Of a stretch of 64,000 bases of DNA, positions 44,839 through 55,844 are shown one piece after another; the first letter of the stretch is position 1, and each line of letters starts with the position of its first letter. This DNA comes from Raineya sp. Lineage in GTDB: Bacteria; Bacteroidota; Bacteroidia; Cytophagales; Thermonemataceae. The notes under the pieces were generated by a model. The model was not told where the DNA came from and did no database searches. It saw only the letters and a list, made by a program, of their open reading frames with translations. The translations under genes were made by a program, and so were the position numbers. The stretch lies in the NCBI GenBank assembly GCA_025454915.1, contig JALONN010000002.1:248001-312000 (forward strand), in the 5' to 3' direction.

Positions 44839-46287
44839 TTAATATTTTACCTTTAGAAAAGCATAAAAATAGCCTTTTCTAGCAATAAATATTTGTTTGT
44901 TATAATCAGATCGAACTAAATGATCATACTCTAATGCTAAAACTATGTTATTATTCTCATCAATTATGCCAAATTTTTTATTTAGTACAACTCTTGCTAA
45001 ACCATCTTCAAAATCAGAGATATAGTGATATAGATGTGGAATAACTATATTTTGATTTTTGTCTACAATACCCCAAAGTTCTTCACCATTGGTATCTTTT
45101 ATAGCTACACGTACAAAAAAAGTGTGATGATTGATGTAGGAAATATTATCATAAATAGGAGCAATAATCTCTTCTCCATCTTTTCTATCCAGAAGTCCTA
45201 CTTTTCCATTTAATTCTACTTTTAATAAATCAGGAGCAATTTGAGTTGATATGTAATCATATCCTTTTGAATTCAATACCACTCCTTTTTCATTAATTAA
45301 ATACTCTTTTTCGTTAGCTTTAACTACAGCTCTATTTCTTGAAAATTTACTGTAATGAGATGAAGTATCTTCATAAATAAAATCAATTATTAAATTGCCA
45401 CTACAGTCAAAATAACCTACAAAACCTTCATCATTAACAGCTTTAATAATACTTTCTCCAGAGTTGCAATCAACTTCTCTATAAATAATAGGAACTATTA
45501 TCTTTAAATCTTCATCAATAACTCCAAAGTAAGTTCCATTTGATTCATAATTTCGTGGAATATTTGTTAGATATACCTCCCCATGTTTTAGTTCTTCACG
45601 AACAATAACAAAAGTACCATTATTATTCGTAAAGGTAGAGGATGGTGTATAATCTCCATAGTTTTTTATTTTAGATTCAAATTGATGCCCATTTTCATCA
45701 AACCAAATTGTTTTATCATTGAGAAAAGCTTTGTAATCCTTTCCGTATGTTTGTATATTATCATATAAAAATGGAACAATAGTATTACCGTTTGAATCTA
45801 TAACTCCATATCTATTGCTAATGGATAATATAGCTCTATCAAAAGAATCATTATGATTACATCCATCAAATATCAAAGGTATTGCATATTCCCCATCAGG
45901 TTTTAAAAAACCATATTTATTATCCAATTTTACAAGAGCAATATTTGTAAAAAAATGGGTATATATATTATCATAACGTTCTTTTGTTATGATATTTAAG
46001 TGTTCATCAAATAATTCATACCAAGACTCTTTTTTGTATTCGTTACCATCATCGAAAATAATTAATTTTTGACCTACAAATATATTTTGACTTTTCCAAT
46101 AATTTATGGTTATGTAGCAATGGCTTGGAGAGACAATTATATTGAAATCCTCATCAAAAATACCACAATAACCATTATTAGAAATAAAGTGATAGTATTT
46201 GGGGGATGATATTTGAATATACTCTCCATATTGCCCTATTAAATACTCAAAGTTTGTAATGAATTCGTAAGAATATTTTGAAGACAT
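44839..46287 (-). CDS. WG-repeat protein
   Basis: About 482 residues from the ATG at 46287; an ATG at 46314 would overlap hemH. At least eight degenerate WG/KWG-type repeats, each about 45-55 residues: examples are KYGFLKPDGEYAIPLIFD, RYGVIDSNGNTIVPFLYD, FGVIDEDLKIIVPIIY and KKFGIIDENNNIVLALEYD. No signal peptide or membrane segment. The repeats make a beta-rich solenoid of unknown role. It follows hemH by 7 nt, so it may be read from the usp - antiporter - hemH transcript. Confidence 0.85.
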   Translation of the reverse strand: MSSKYSYEFITNFEYLIGQYGEYIQISSPKYYHFISNNGYCGIFDEDFNIIVSPSHCYITINYWKSQNIFVGQKLIIFDDGNEYKKESWYELFDEHLNIITKERYDNIYTHFFTNIALVKLDNKYGFLKPDGEYAIPLIFDGCNHNDSFDRAILSISNRYGVIDSNGNTIVPFLYDNIQTYGKDYKAFLNDKTIWFDENGHQFESKIKNYGDYTPSSTFTNNNGTFVIVREELKHGEVYLTNIPRNYESNGTYFGVIDEDLKIIVPIIYREVDCNSGESIIKAVNDEGFVGYFDCSGNLIIDFIYEDTSSHYSKFSRNRAVVKANEKEYLINEKGVVLNSKGYDYISTQIAPDLLKVELNGKVGLLDRKDGEEIIAPIYDNISYINHHTFFVRVAIKDTNGEELWGIVDKNQNIVIPHLYHYISDFEDGLARVVLNKKFGIIDENNNIVLALEYDHLVRSDYNKQIFIARKGYFYAFLKVKY

Positions 46288-46294
46288 ATTACTT

Positions 46295-47398
46295 TTATAT
46301 TTTTTCCTCAGCAATTACCTGAAGCATCCTATCCAGAGCTACTTGGGCTGTAGAGTGTTCTAAAACCATTTTTCTGAGTAATTCAATCCAGATAGGAGAT
46401 TCGTTGAGGCTTTCAACAAGTTCCCAATGGTTGCCTCCATGTTCTTCAAATAGTTCTTTGTACTCTTCTCCTACCTCTATGGTGGTTTCGAGGCAGTCAG
46501 CTACAAACGAAGGAGAAAATGCCAAAACATTTTTCTTGCCTTCTTTGGCTAGTTTTTTTACAACATCCTCAGTATAAGGTTGTATCCAGATGGCTTTGCC
46601 CAAACGAGATTGAAAAGCAGTTGTATAAGAACCTTCGGGTAAACCTAACTCTTTGGCAAGCAAACGAGTAGTCTCAAAGCATTGAGCTCGGTAACAGCTT
46701 CTGTTATGTGTACCAAGTACAGCACAACAACCTGTTTCGGCTGTATTAGAGTGTTTTAGACAAGTTTTGAAGTCATCACCTTTTCGGATTTGGCTTTCAG
46801 GGAGACCATGATACGTAAATAAAATATGGTCGTAGGTGTGTTTGGATAAATACTGTTTTCCTAATTCTGCAAAAGCCTTGATAAACAAAGGGTTCTGATA
46901 AAATTGTTGAATGAACTCAATATGAGGAACAATTTGCCACTTTCTTACAATATCCATTACCTCTTGTTGCACTGAGCCAGTAGTAGCAGAAGCATATTGT
47001 GGGAAAAATGGAATAACAATAATTTTCTCAAAATTTTTAGCCTTAAAATCATTCAAAGCCTCTTCAATACTAGGACTCTGATAACGCATTGCCAAACGAA
47101 CTTCGTAGTTCTCTCCTAAGGCATTTTGCAATAACTTTTCAACCTGAAAACCATAGTATTTAAGAGGCGAACCATTTTCAGTCCATACTTTTTGATATAT
47201 TTTTGCCGATTTTGGGGCTCTGAAAGGGGCGATAATCATGTTTACAAGCATCCAGCGAGGAATCAGAGGAATATCAATGACTCTGCTATCCATCAAAAAC
47301 TCTCTTAAATATTTTCTGACATCAGGTGTTTTTGGAGAGTCGGGAGTGCCTAAATTTACAATCAGTACACCAAAACGTGCTTTATGTGTGGGATTCAT
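46295..47398 (-). CDS. hemH: Ferrochelatase
   Basis: 367 residues. It inserts Fe2+ into protoporphyrin IX as the last step of heme synthesis. The N-terminal VNLGTPDSP, the metal-site His in FTYHGLPES, and the Cys/Ser-rich NTAETGCC followed by SCYRAQC and the C-terminal FSPSFVADCLET all fit. Its start overlaps the antiporter gene by 17 nt. Heme genes elsewhere are not in the window. Confidence 0.95.
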   Translation of the reverse strand: MNPTHKARFGVLIVNLGTPDSPKTPDVRKYLREFLMDSRVIDIPLIPRWMLVNMIIAPFRAPKSAKIYQKVWTENGSPLKYYGFQVEKLLQNALGENYEVRLAMRYQSPSIEEALNDFKAKNFEKIIVIPFFPQYASATTGSVQQEVMDIVRKWQIVPHIEFIQQFYQNPLFIKAFAELGKQYLSKHTYDHILFTYHGLPESQIRKGDDFKTCLKHSNTAETGCCAVLGTHNRSCYRAQCFETTRLLAKELGLPEGSYTTAFQSRLGKAIWIQPYTEDVVKKLAKEGKKNVLAFSPSFVADCLETTIEVGEEYKELFEEHGGNHWELVESLNESPIWIELLRKMVLEHSTAQVALDRMLQVIAEEKI

Positions 47399-48662
47399 GG
47401 GGGATTCCTTGTGTTTTTTTGGGATTTAGTTGTAAGAAAAACTTCATCATAGAGCCTGCTGTTACACTTGTAACAATAGCCATAACTACCAGTGCCACAA
47501 ACATCTTTTCGTTGATAAGTCCATTTTGTAAAGCAAGGGTTGCTAAAATAATTTCCATAGCTCCTCTTGCATTCATACCAAAACCAATAGCTAGAGATTG
47601 ACGTTTGGTAAAACCTGTCAGAAAAGCAGCCAAAGAACAACCAATAGTTTTACCTGCAAATGCCATAATCATAATTGAACTTACAAGAATGATGTCAAAA
47701 TTTGTAGCAAAATTTACTTTAAGCCCTATGCTCACAAAGAACAATGGAGCAAATATATTTGTTACAAAATGGTGTACAATTTCTTTGATTTTTTCTGTCA
47801 TGTGTACGGAATCGCCAAGAGCCACACCTACCAGAAACGATCCAAATACAGCATGAATCCCAATATACTCTGTGAAAGCTGCTCCTAAAAAGCTTAAAAC
47901 CAGCATAATAGATAAAATACCTCCTGGGAATGCCAAATGCTCTGTAAACCAAGGCAAAACTTTATCCATCAGCCTTCTGAATACTGTAAGCATCAAAAGA
48001 GCAAAAATTATGGTAAAACTTACTGTATAAATAATAGATTGCTCTGCTCCTTCTTCCATCATGGTTAAAATAATGGAAAAAATCATCCAGCCTAAAAAAT
48101 CATCAATCATGGCTGTTGCTACAATAAGCATTCCTATTTGAGATTTAAAAATGCCTAAATCAAGTAGAGTACGTACAATTACTGGTAATGCTGTAATGGA
48201 TAAAGCTGTACCTATAAATAAAGAGAAAACTAAATGTTTTTCTGGAGCTATGTGGAAAAATGAGGCATTTTCGTAAGTAATAAAAAAACCAATGCTAAAA
48301 GACATAGCTATTCCAAAAAAACTAGTTACAAAGGCTTTTTTTCCTTGATTGATCACTGTTGGAAGTTCTACCTCCAAACCACCTATAAAAAGTAACAAAA
48401 CAACAGAAACCTGAGTAAACCCGTTGAGAGCCACAGGTGAATGCCCTGTTTTGGGAAATAGGGTAGCAAAAAAATCAGGGAAATAATTGCCCAAAAGAGT
48501 TGGACCTAAGATAATTCCTGCCAAAATTTCTCCAATCACCATAGGCTGATTGAAAAAACGCATAATCTCTCCAATTATTCTACCCGAAAGTAGCATAAGA
48601 CTAAGCTGCACTAAAAACAGGACTACTTCATGATGGTTTAAACTTTCCATTTTAGTAGGCAA
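47382..48662 (-). CDS. Cation:proton antiporter, CPA2 family
   Basis: 426 residues with about 12-13 hydrophobic segments. The family signature FNQPMVIGEILAGIILGPTLLG is near residues 36-57, and AMIDDFLGW carries the ion-binding Asp pair. No C-terminal TrkA domain. It likely exchanges Na+ or K+ for protons. It overlaps the USP gene upstream by 11 nt and hemH downstream by 17 nt, so the three genes form one coupled transcript. Confidence 0.9.
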   Translation of the reverse strand: MPTKMESLNHHEVVLFLVQLSLMLLSGRIIGEIMRFFNQPMVIGEILAGIILGPTLLGNYFPDFFATLFPKTGHSPVALNGFTQVSVVLLLFIGGLEVELPTVINQGKKAFVTSFFGIAMSFSIGFFITYENASFFHIAPEKHLVFSLFIGTALSITALPVIVRTLLDLGIFKSQIGMLIVATAMIDDFLGWMIFSIILTMMEEGAEQSIIYTVSFTIIFALLMLTVFRRLMDKVLPWFTEHLAFPGGILSIMLVLSFLGAAFTEYIGIHAVFGSFLVGVALGDSVHMTEKIKEIVHHFVTNIFAPLFFVSIGLKVNFATNFDIILVSSIMIMAFAGKTIGCSLAAFLTGFTKRQSLAIGFGMNARGAMEIILATLALQNGLINEKMFVALVVMAIVTSVTAGSMMKFFLQLNPKKTQGIPHESHT

Positions 48663-49488
48663 TTAGTACGTTTGTGGGCAAATCAGCCAAAATATGTTCC
48701 AAATCATGGGTAAAAATTCTATCTAAAATGCCTAAACTTCTTTCGGGTGCTGGTACAATTAATAAATCTGCTAAAATACGAGATGAAAATCTTGCAATTT
48801 CATACCCAAACTTACCACTAATAATTTTAATATTTATTTTAGAATCGGGTGAAATAATAGGTTGAATAAGCCTTTCAAGCTCATCAATAGTATGTTTGAC
48901 AGCATCTCTTTTAAGAGTGGCTATTTCATCTTCACTTCTGTCTTCTGATGCCATAATGCTAAGTCCAAGCATATTTGCTTCTTTTAGAATATGAACCTGA
49001 GTAGCATCTTCTATTTTTTCCCAAGTGAGAGCCACAGAAATAGTTTCAAGAGCTTTGGAAGGATCATTACCATCTACTACTATTTTTCTGAATGGCTTAG
49101 GATCTTTAGAGGGATCTGTGAGTATCAGTAAAGAGCAATTGGCTTTGCGAGCCAATGCTCTTGAAACAGAGCCTATTTGCCTCTTTAAAAATGTTTCACG
49201 GGCAAATGCTCCAATAATCAGCAAATCAACAGACTCTGACTCACAAGTTTTGATAATATTTTCTGTTACACTACTTTTGTCAATCCATTTAAGAGGTAAA
49301 TCTTTGGCTTGAGAGTTTTGTAAAAATTCACTCATAAGTTGCTCTCTTTCAGGAGTTTGTTCTCCTACATGAATGAGTAATAATTCTGCCTGAAAAACCT
49401 TTTGTATCCTTTTGGCTTCACAAACTAAAGCCTCTGTTCGGGGATTTAGACCAATAGCCAAAGCTATTTTTTTATACATATTATCCAT
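48652..49488 (-). CDS. Tandem universal stress protein
   Basis: 278 residues, two USP units. The first (about 5-125) ends with LLIIGAFARETFLKRQIGSVS, an ATP-binding G-2x-G-9x-G-(S/T)-like loop. The second (about 135-278) has LLIVPAPERSLGILDRIF, a divergent loop. It probably senses stress or nucleotide; here it is coupled by an 11-nt overlap to an antiporter, suggesting control of ion transport. A TATATTTG box on its strand (49525-49532 forward) lies 36 nt upstream. Confidence 0.88.
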   Translation of the reverse strand: MDNMYKKIALAIGLNPRTEALVCEAKRIQKVFQAELLLIHVGEQTPEREQLMSEFLQNSQAKDLPLKWIDKSSVTENIIKTCESESVDLLIIGAFARETFLKRQIGSVSRALARKANCSLLILTDPSKDPKPFRKIVVDGNDPSKALETISVALTWEKIEDATQVHILKEANMLGLSIMASEDRSEDEIATLKRDAVKHTIDELERLIQPIISPDSKINIKIISGKFGYEIARFSSRILADLLIVPAPERSLGILDRIFTHDLEHILADLPTNVLIAY

Positions 49489-49524
49489 ATCTCATCAGAA
49501 TTTTTCCAGAAAAAAGCACTAAAG

Positions 49525-49532
49525 CAAATATA
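49525..49532 (-). promoter_or_regulatory. Bacteroidota -7 box upstream of the USP gene
   Basis: CAAATATA, TATATTTG on the reverse strand, ends 36 nt before the USP start. No TTTG at the expected -33. Confidence 0.4.
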
Positions 49533-49678
49533 GGAATTATCAGAAGAAATTAATGGTGGGCTTTTATAAGTTTTTGTTAAGGAAATTATAAATTCTGTAA
49601 ATCAGATAGTTATATATTTTTGTTTTTAATTTTAGAATAATTTTTATAATTTTACAAATCATTAAAAATCAATTAACT

Positions 49679-50239
49679 ATGTCATATCAATTATGCCCTA
49701 ACGGACACTATTATGAGACAACTCTGAAGGCTTGTCCGTATTGCCCTACAGCACAAGAAACGGATTTTAATAAGACACAAATTATTCAGAATACAAACCA
49801 AAAAACAAATTTTATGACTCCTGATGATAAAACCACTATTCAAAACGATAAAATTGCTAATTTCAATAAGACTTCCATCTTTTCAGGTAATATCGTTGAG
49901 GAAAAGCAAACAGTAGCTACCAATGCTAATACATCAGGTAGAAAATTGGTTGGATGGCTTGTGTCCTTTACAATGGATGCTTTAGGAACAGATTTTAAAC
50001 TCAGAGAAGGTCGAAATATTATTGGTTCAGATAGTGCTTGTGATATTGTAATCCCTGATAGTCAGGTATCTGGAAAGCATTTGACTATTCTTTATAGAAT
50101 GGGAGACTTCAAATTTAAAGATGAACTTTCTACAAATGGAACGTTTATTAATGAAGAGTTTATTGAAGAAGGTAATCTAAAAGATGGAGATACCATTCGT
50201 ATCGGACAAACTGTATTTAAGTTTAGAACGGCACACTAA
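49679..50239 (+). CDS. FHA-domain protein with N-terminal zinc-binding motif
   Basis: 186 residues. The N-terminus has a Cys/His pattern, C6-x3-H10-x8-C19-x2-C22, likely a zinc knuckle. A low-complexity polar linker (Thr, Asn, Lys-rich) covers about 30-95. The C-terminal FHA domain shows GRNIIGSDSACDIVIPD, SGKHLTILY and the STNGTFINEE phosphothreonine-contact motif. It should bind phosphothreonine peptides. No kinase or phosphatase is adjacent. Its stop lies inside a hairpin shared with the convergent prs gene. Confidence 0.88.
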   Translation: MSYQLCPNGHYYETTLKACPYCPTAQETDFNKTQIIQNTNQKTNFMTPDDKTTIQNDKIANFNKTSIFSGNIVEEKQTVATNANTSGRKLVGWLVSFTMDALGTDFKLREGRNIIGSDSACDIVIPDSQVSGKHLTILYRMGDFKFKDELSTNGTFINEEFIEEGNLKDGDTIRIGQTVFKFRTAH

Positions 50240-50250
50240 GCCGTTCTAAA
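50222..50250. terminator. Hairpin across both stop codons of FHA and prs
   Basis: Perfect 11-bp stem TTTAGAACGGC / GCCGTTCTAAA with a 7-nt loop. The FHA stop (TAA, 50237-50239) lies in the loop, and the prs stop (50246-50248, reverse strand) lies in the right arm. T-runs are weaker than at other junctions. Confidence 0.65.
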
Positions 50251-51157
50251 TTATTTTAGGGTGAATAATTTTAGCAACAGATTTTACACTCAAAAATGGA
50301 TTTTGAGATTCTTTCTGTGTATTAGGGTGTGTATCAGTACAATAAACACCTTCAAATAACCCAGAATTTTCTATTCTTTCTAGGGCATTATTGGTAAATA
50401 AACCATGTGTCGTGATTGCAAAAATACGAGTAGCCCCAGCCTCTTTATACGATTTTGCTGCATTGATTAGCGAGCCTCCCGTACGAATCATGTCATCATA
50501 GATAATAACAGTCTTACCAACCACATCAGCACTAATACCCGTAACAACTGTTTCATTGCCACTCAGACGCCTTTTGAATACAAAAGCTGCATTTACATTC
50601 ATATCATTGGCTAACGATTCTACCCATTTGGCTCTTCCTGCATCGGTACAAGCTAAAATAAAATCGTTGCCTGCAATTTCATGGCATATTTCCATGATAA
50701 TCTCTTTGCAATACAGATGAGTGGCTTGTACGTCTCCTTCAAAATAATGAGGCAAACCTTCTGTATGCAAATCAAGTAGCATAAATGTAATTCTGCTTCC
50801 TGTTTTGGGTATAGAAGAAAGTAATCTTGCTCTTGTTTTGGCTGTTACAACCTCCCCTGTTTTTACGGCTCTCTCCATTGTAGAGTATCCAAAATAAGGA
50901 ATCACAACCGTTAGCGTTTTCGCTCCATATTTTGCAATGGCAGAAGCCAGATCATATACTTCAAGTGTATCGGTGTCTGTGGGTGTACCTCCTAGCAATA
51001 TAACATTTCTGCCTTCAACATCTGATAAAATACGTTGGTAGCGTTCTCCATCAGGAAAAACTTTCACTTCTACTTCTCCCTTTTCAAAGCCTTCTAAAGC
51101 TAAAATTCGCTCCTGAAGATATAAATAAGATTGAGTTGAGAATAGTAATGGTTGCAT
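50246..51157 (-). CDS. prs: Ribose-phosphate pyrophosphokinase
   Basis: About 303 residues from the ATG at 51157; an ATG at 51211 would overlap the upstream gene by 29 nt. It makes PRPP from ribose 5-phosphate and ATP. The N-terminal VKVFPDGERY, the flexible-loop GYSTMERAVKTGE and the PRPP-binding VIIYDDMIRTGGSL (about 222-235) are present. The sequence is not the canonical housekeeping form and may be a class III-like or secondary PRPP synthase. Its end forms part of the shared hairpin. Confidence 0.88.
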   Translation of the reverse strand: MQPLLFSTQSYLYLQERILALEGFEKGEVEVKVFPDGERYQRILSDVEGRNVILLGGTPTDTDTLEVYDLASAIAKYGAKTLTVVIPYFGYSTMERAVKTGEVVTAKTRARLLSSIPKTGSRITFMLLDLHTEGLPHYFEGDVQATHLYCKEIIMEICHEIAGNDFILACTDAGRAKWVESLANDMNVNAAFVFKRRLSGNETVVTGISADVVGKTVIIYDDMIRTGGSLINAAKSYKEAGATRIFAITTHGLFTNNALERIENSGLFEGVYCTDTHPNTQKESQNPFLSVKSVAKIIHPKII

Positions 51158-51182
51158 GAGATGTTGCTTTATGGTATGAAGT

Positions 51183-51935
51183 TTATTTGAAAGCTGTGTA
51201 TTCTTTGCCAACAGATAATATCTGAGATGTGCCGTTTATGTCAAATTTTAAAGGAATTGAATATAATATCCCATCTTTTTGAACTTTAAAAACTCCTACC
51301 TTTAAATTTGTCTGTTGAGTAGAATCTACTCCTATTTCTCCAAAGGGTTCTCCTTTTTTAATCCTATCACCTCTTTTTTGACGATATACAAATTCTAAAT
51401 TTTGATAAAAAGCAAAAGAACCATCATCATGATATATGATAGTGTTATAATCTAAACCTACAATTGTACCATTTCTAATGGCTTTCACAATAGTTCCTTT
51501 TTTTGCTGAAAGTTCAAGATAATTACTTCCAACAGTTTGTTTTATAGAGTCATTTTTGATGATTTTGGTTGTTATTCCTTTTTCAAAGGGTAAATCATAG
51601 ATATATGTACTATCATAGATTAAATCTGGGTCGCCCCAAGTATATCCACGATAAAAACGATAATGCCAAGTTATAGAGTCCTTTTGCCTTCTTAAACGAA
51701 AAATAAAATGCTTTTTTGCATAGGCAGGAACAACTATATAATTTGAAGGTGGATTATACAAATTTTGAATGGAATCAAACTTGAATTTTAGAGTAACAGG
51801 ACAAGGAACTTTATTAATAGCATAATAATCTGTAATGCCATTATTAATACGGACTTGTATAAGTTTTATAGGATGAGTGCTATTTGAACAATTAAAAAGT
51901 ATTAGGCAAAAAAAACATAATATAAGATTCTTCAT
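51183..51935 (-). CDS. Lipoprotein with degenerate M23 (LytM)-like domain
   Basis: About 250 residues from the ATG at 51935, which begins a lipoprotein signal with Cys16 in LFNC; an ATG at 51974 adds an unlikely extension. The C-terminal half resembles an M23 fold: AKKGTIVKAIRNGTIVG, IIYHDDGSFAFYQNL and RGDRIKKGEPFGEIG. The zinc ligands are missing: neither the HxxxD nor the HxH pair appears where expected. Such inactive LytM proteins usually regulate amidases. It sits between the XRE gene (13 nt upstream) and prs (25 nt downstream) on the same strand. Confidence 0.7.
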   Translation of the reverse strand: MKNLILCFFCLILFNCSNSTHPIKLIQVRINNGITDYYAINKVPCPVTLKFKFDSIQNLYNPPSNYIVVPAYAKKHFIFRLRRQKDSITWHYRFYRGYTWGDPDLIYDSTYIYDLPFEKGITTKIIKNDSIKQTVGSNYLELSAKKGTIVKAIRNGTIVGLDYNTIIYHDDGSFAFYQNLEFVYRQKRGDRIKKGEPFGEIGVDSTQQTNLKVGVFKVQKDGILYSIPLKFDINGTSQILSVGKEYTAFK

Positions 51936-51948
51936 AGAATCAAAAGTA

Positions 51949-52857
51949 CTAAATATTTTCAATTTTTCCAGCACTCACAAATAACTGGAATTGCCATATT
52001 TCGAATAATTCTCTGATAAGAATTTTATATTCTTGTCCAATTCCCTGCACTCTGATATAACCTTCATTTCGCAAACGATTATCAGCTTTTCCATATACTA
52101 AACCTTGCTTTTGTGTAAGAAATAGATATGTTTCACCTGTTTGGACATTATACCAGTTTTTTAGGTAAGAGCCAATACAAATGGATTTCTCTAAAGGAAA
52201 ATTTCTATCCATTTCAAAAGCTCTGTACTCCTGATTTTTAGCCAGCAAACTGATTTGTAACTTGGGAAGTTTTTCAATAAACTCTTTTTCAGTATAATTA
52301 GCTAAATAATTACCTAAGTTGCTTTGCTTTACAAAAGGGATATCCCCTTTATCAATTTCAGAAAAATGTTCAACCTGATTTTCAACAGAAAATAAACCAT
52401 CATCTAGTGTTGGATAAAACTTCTCCTTTATTTCTTCTTGAACTTCTTCTCTTCTCGTCTTTTTAATTTCTGGTGTAACGTTTTCTTTTTCAAGAGCTTT
52501 CCAGTCATTTTTGTTTTCTACTTTGTCTTTAAGAGTATCTGTTTTAATTTCTTCCTTTCTAAGAATCTCAAGCAGTTCTTTATTATCGTTTTCTTCTAAA
52601 ATATCTTCACCTTCTATATCTATTAAAATCTTTTTAGGCTCAAGAACAATAGTAGATATGTCAGAGGATACAATTTGCTCAATAGTTAAATTAAAAAGTT
52701 TACCTAATTGCATCAAAGTATTGAAGTTAGGCGTTGCTCGTCCTTCTTCATAAGCTCCTAATGAAGAGCGTTTTATGCCTAAAAGTTCTGCAAACTCTTC
52801 TTGGGTATAATCATGTAATCTTCTAAGATAACGTATATTTTTGCTTACTTGGCTCAT
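51949..52857 (-). CDS. XRE-family transcriptional regulator with large C-terminal domain
   Basis: 302 residues. A helix-turn-helix of the Xre type covers residues 5-60, with YTQEEFAELLGIKRSSLGAYEEG. A long charged linker rich in Glu and Lys follows (about 75-150), then a C-terminal domain of about 140 residues I do not recognise, ending in a Trp-rich IWQFQLFVSAG. It is probably a DNA-binding regulator with a sensing or interaction domain. It precedes the degenerate LytM lipoprotein by 13 nt, so it may control envelope genes. Confidence 0.82.
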   Translation of the reverse strand: MSQVSKNIRYLRRLHDYTQEEFAELLGIKRSSLGAYEEGRATPNFNTLMQLGKLFNLTIEQIVSSDISTIVLEPKKILIDIEGEDILEENDNKELLEILRKEEIKTDTLKDKVENKNDWKALEKENVTPEIKKTRREEVQEEIKEKFYPTLDDGLFSVENQVEHFSEIDKGDIPFVKQSNLGNYLANYTEKEFIEKLPKLQISLLAKNQEYRAFEMDRNFPLEKSICIGSYLKNWYNVQTGETYLFLTQKQGLVYGKADNRLRNEGYIRVQGIGQEYKILIRELFEIWQFQLFVSAGKIENI

Positions 52858-52936
52858 TGTACTTACTGACTTTGAATGCGAAAGTTAGGAGTTTAGAATT
52901 AGATAAAGAAAAGTTAGTGAAAAAAAATCTACAAAC

Positions 52937-52972
52937 AAAAAAGTGTTAGAAATTTCCTTCCAACACTTTTTT
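52937..52972 (-). terminator. Terminator after gyrB
   Basis: AAAAAAGTGTT and AACACTTTTTT separated by 14 nt. It separates gyrB from the XRE gene on the reverse strand. Confidence 0.75.
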
Positions 52973-52992
52973 CTCATAATCAGTACTTTATA

Positions 52993-54996
<2,004 letters not shown>

Positions 54997-55027
54997 TTAT
55001 AGGCTTTTAGTACTTATTTTAACTCAA

Positions 55028-55059
55028 CAAAGATACAAAATGATGTAGATATAACCAAA
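55028..55059 (-). promoter_or_regulatory. Bacteroidota promoter for gyrB
   Basis: On the reverse strand: TTTG (55059-55056), 20 nt, TATCTTTG (55035-55028). Start codon 52 nt downstream of the -7 box. Confidence 0.65.
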
Positions 55060-55215
55060 TAGATTTAATAACTATCAGTATTTAATTTTAATGCAAATTT
55101 TTGTCAGGAAATAAAAGCTCTAATGTCTATTTTTCTAAATAATCTGTCAATAAAGCAGACTTTCTGGTATTGGCATTTATTTTGACGAAATACAAAAAAA
55201 TAGCAATCTTATTGT

Positions 55216-55223
55216 TATATTTG
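55216..55223 (+). promoter_or_regulatory. Bacteroidota -7 box upstream of the ECF sigma gene
   Basis: TATATTTG, 30 nt before the start codon. A TTTG exists at 55181-55184 but the 31-nt spacing is too long for a standard promoter. Confidence 0.45.
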
Positions 55224-55253
55224 CGTTATACCACCAGTTTTTGATTTAGCATT

Positions 55254-55838
55254 ATGATACCTACTGCATATACAGAAAAAGAGAAAAACATGGTATTCCA
55301 GAGTGAGATGCTTCCTCATTTGGACTCTATGTATAATTTTGCTTTTAGGCTTACGTTGGATGAAGATGATGCCAAAGATTTGGTACAAGATACTTATTTA
55401 AAAGCATTTAGATTTATTAATTCTTTTGAAAAAGGAACTAATGCCAAAGCTTGGTTGTTTAGAATACTAAAAAATAGCTTTATAAACGACTTTAGGAAAA
55501 AAAGTAAAGAACCTTCTAAAGTTGATTATCAGGAAGTTGAAACATTTTATAATTCAGAAGAATTTGATAATGAAATAGAAGCAACCTCTGATTTGCGTAG
55601 TGAATCAGTACAAGATTTAATTGGGGATGAAGTTGCCAATGCCATCAATTCTTTAGAAGTAGATTTTAGAATAGCTATTATTTTGTGTGATATAGAAGGC
55701 TTTACTTACGAAGAAATGGCAAAAATCCTTGATATCCCAATTGGAACTGTACGCTCCCGATTACACAGAGCAAGAGGGTTACTAAAAGAAAAATTAAGCA
55801 GTTACGCAAAAAAAATGGGTTATTTGCAAAAATCATAA
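55254..55838 (+). CDS. ECF-type RNA polymerase sigma factor
   Basis: 194 residues. Region 2 has DAKDLVQDTYLKAFRF (about 39-54) and WLFRILKNSFINDFR. Region 4 has YEEMAKILDIPIGTVRSRLHRARGLLKE (about 156-183). It lies 6 nt before a gene for a zinc-binding anti-sigma protein, so it is a sigma/anti-sigma pair of the RsrA-SigR type, often responding to oxidative or disulfide stress. Target promoters were not identified. Confidence 0.94.
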   Translation: MIPTAYTEKEKNMVFQSEMLPHLDSMYNFAFRLTLDEDDAKDLVQDTYLKAFRFINSFEKGTNAKAWLFRILKNSFINDFRKKSKEPSKVDYQEVETFYNSEEFDNEIEATSDLRSESVQDLIGDEVANAINSLEVDFRIAIILCDIEGFTYEEMAKILDIPIGTVRSRLHRARGLLKEKLSSYAKKMGYLQKS

Positions 55839-55844
55839 ATTACT

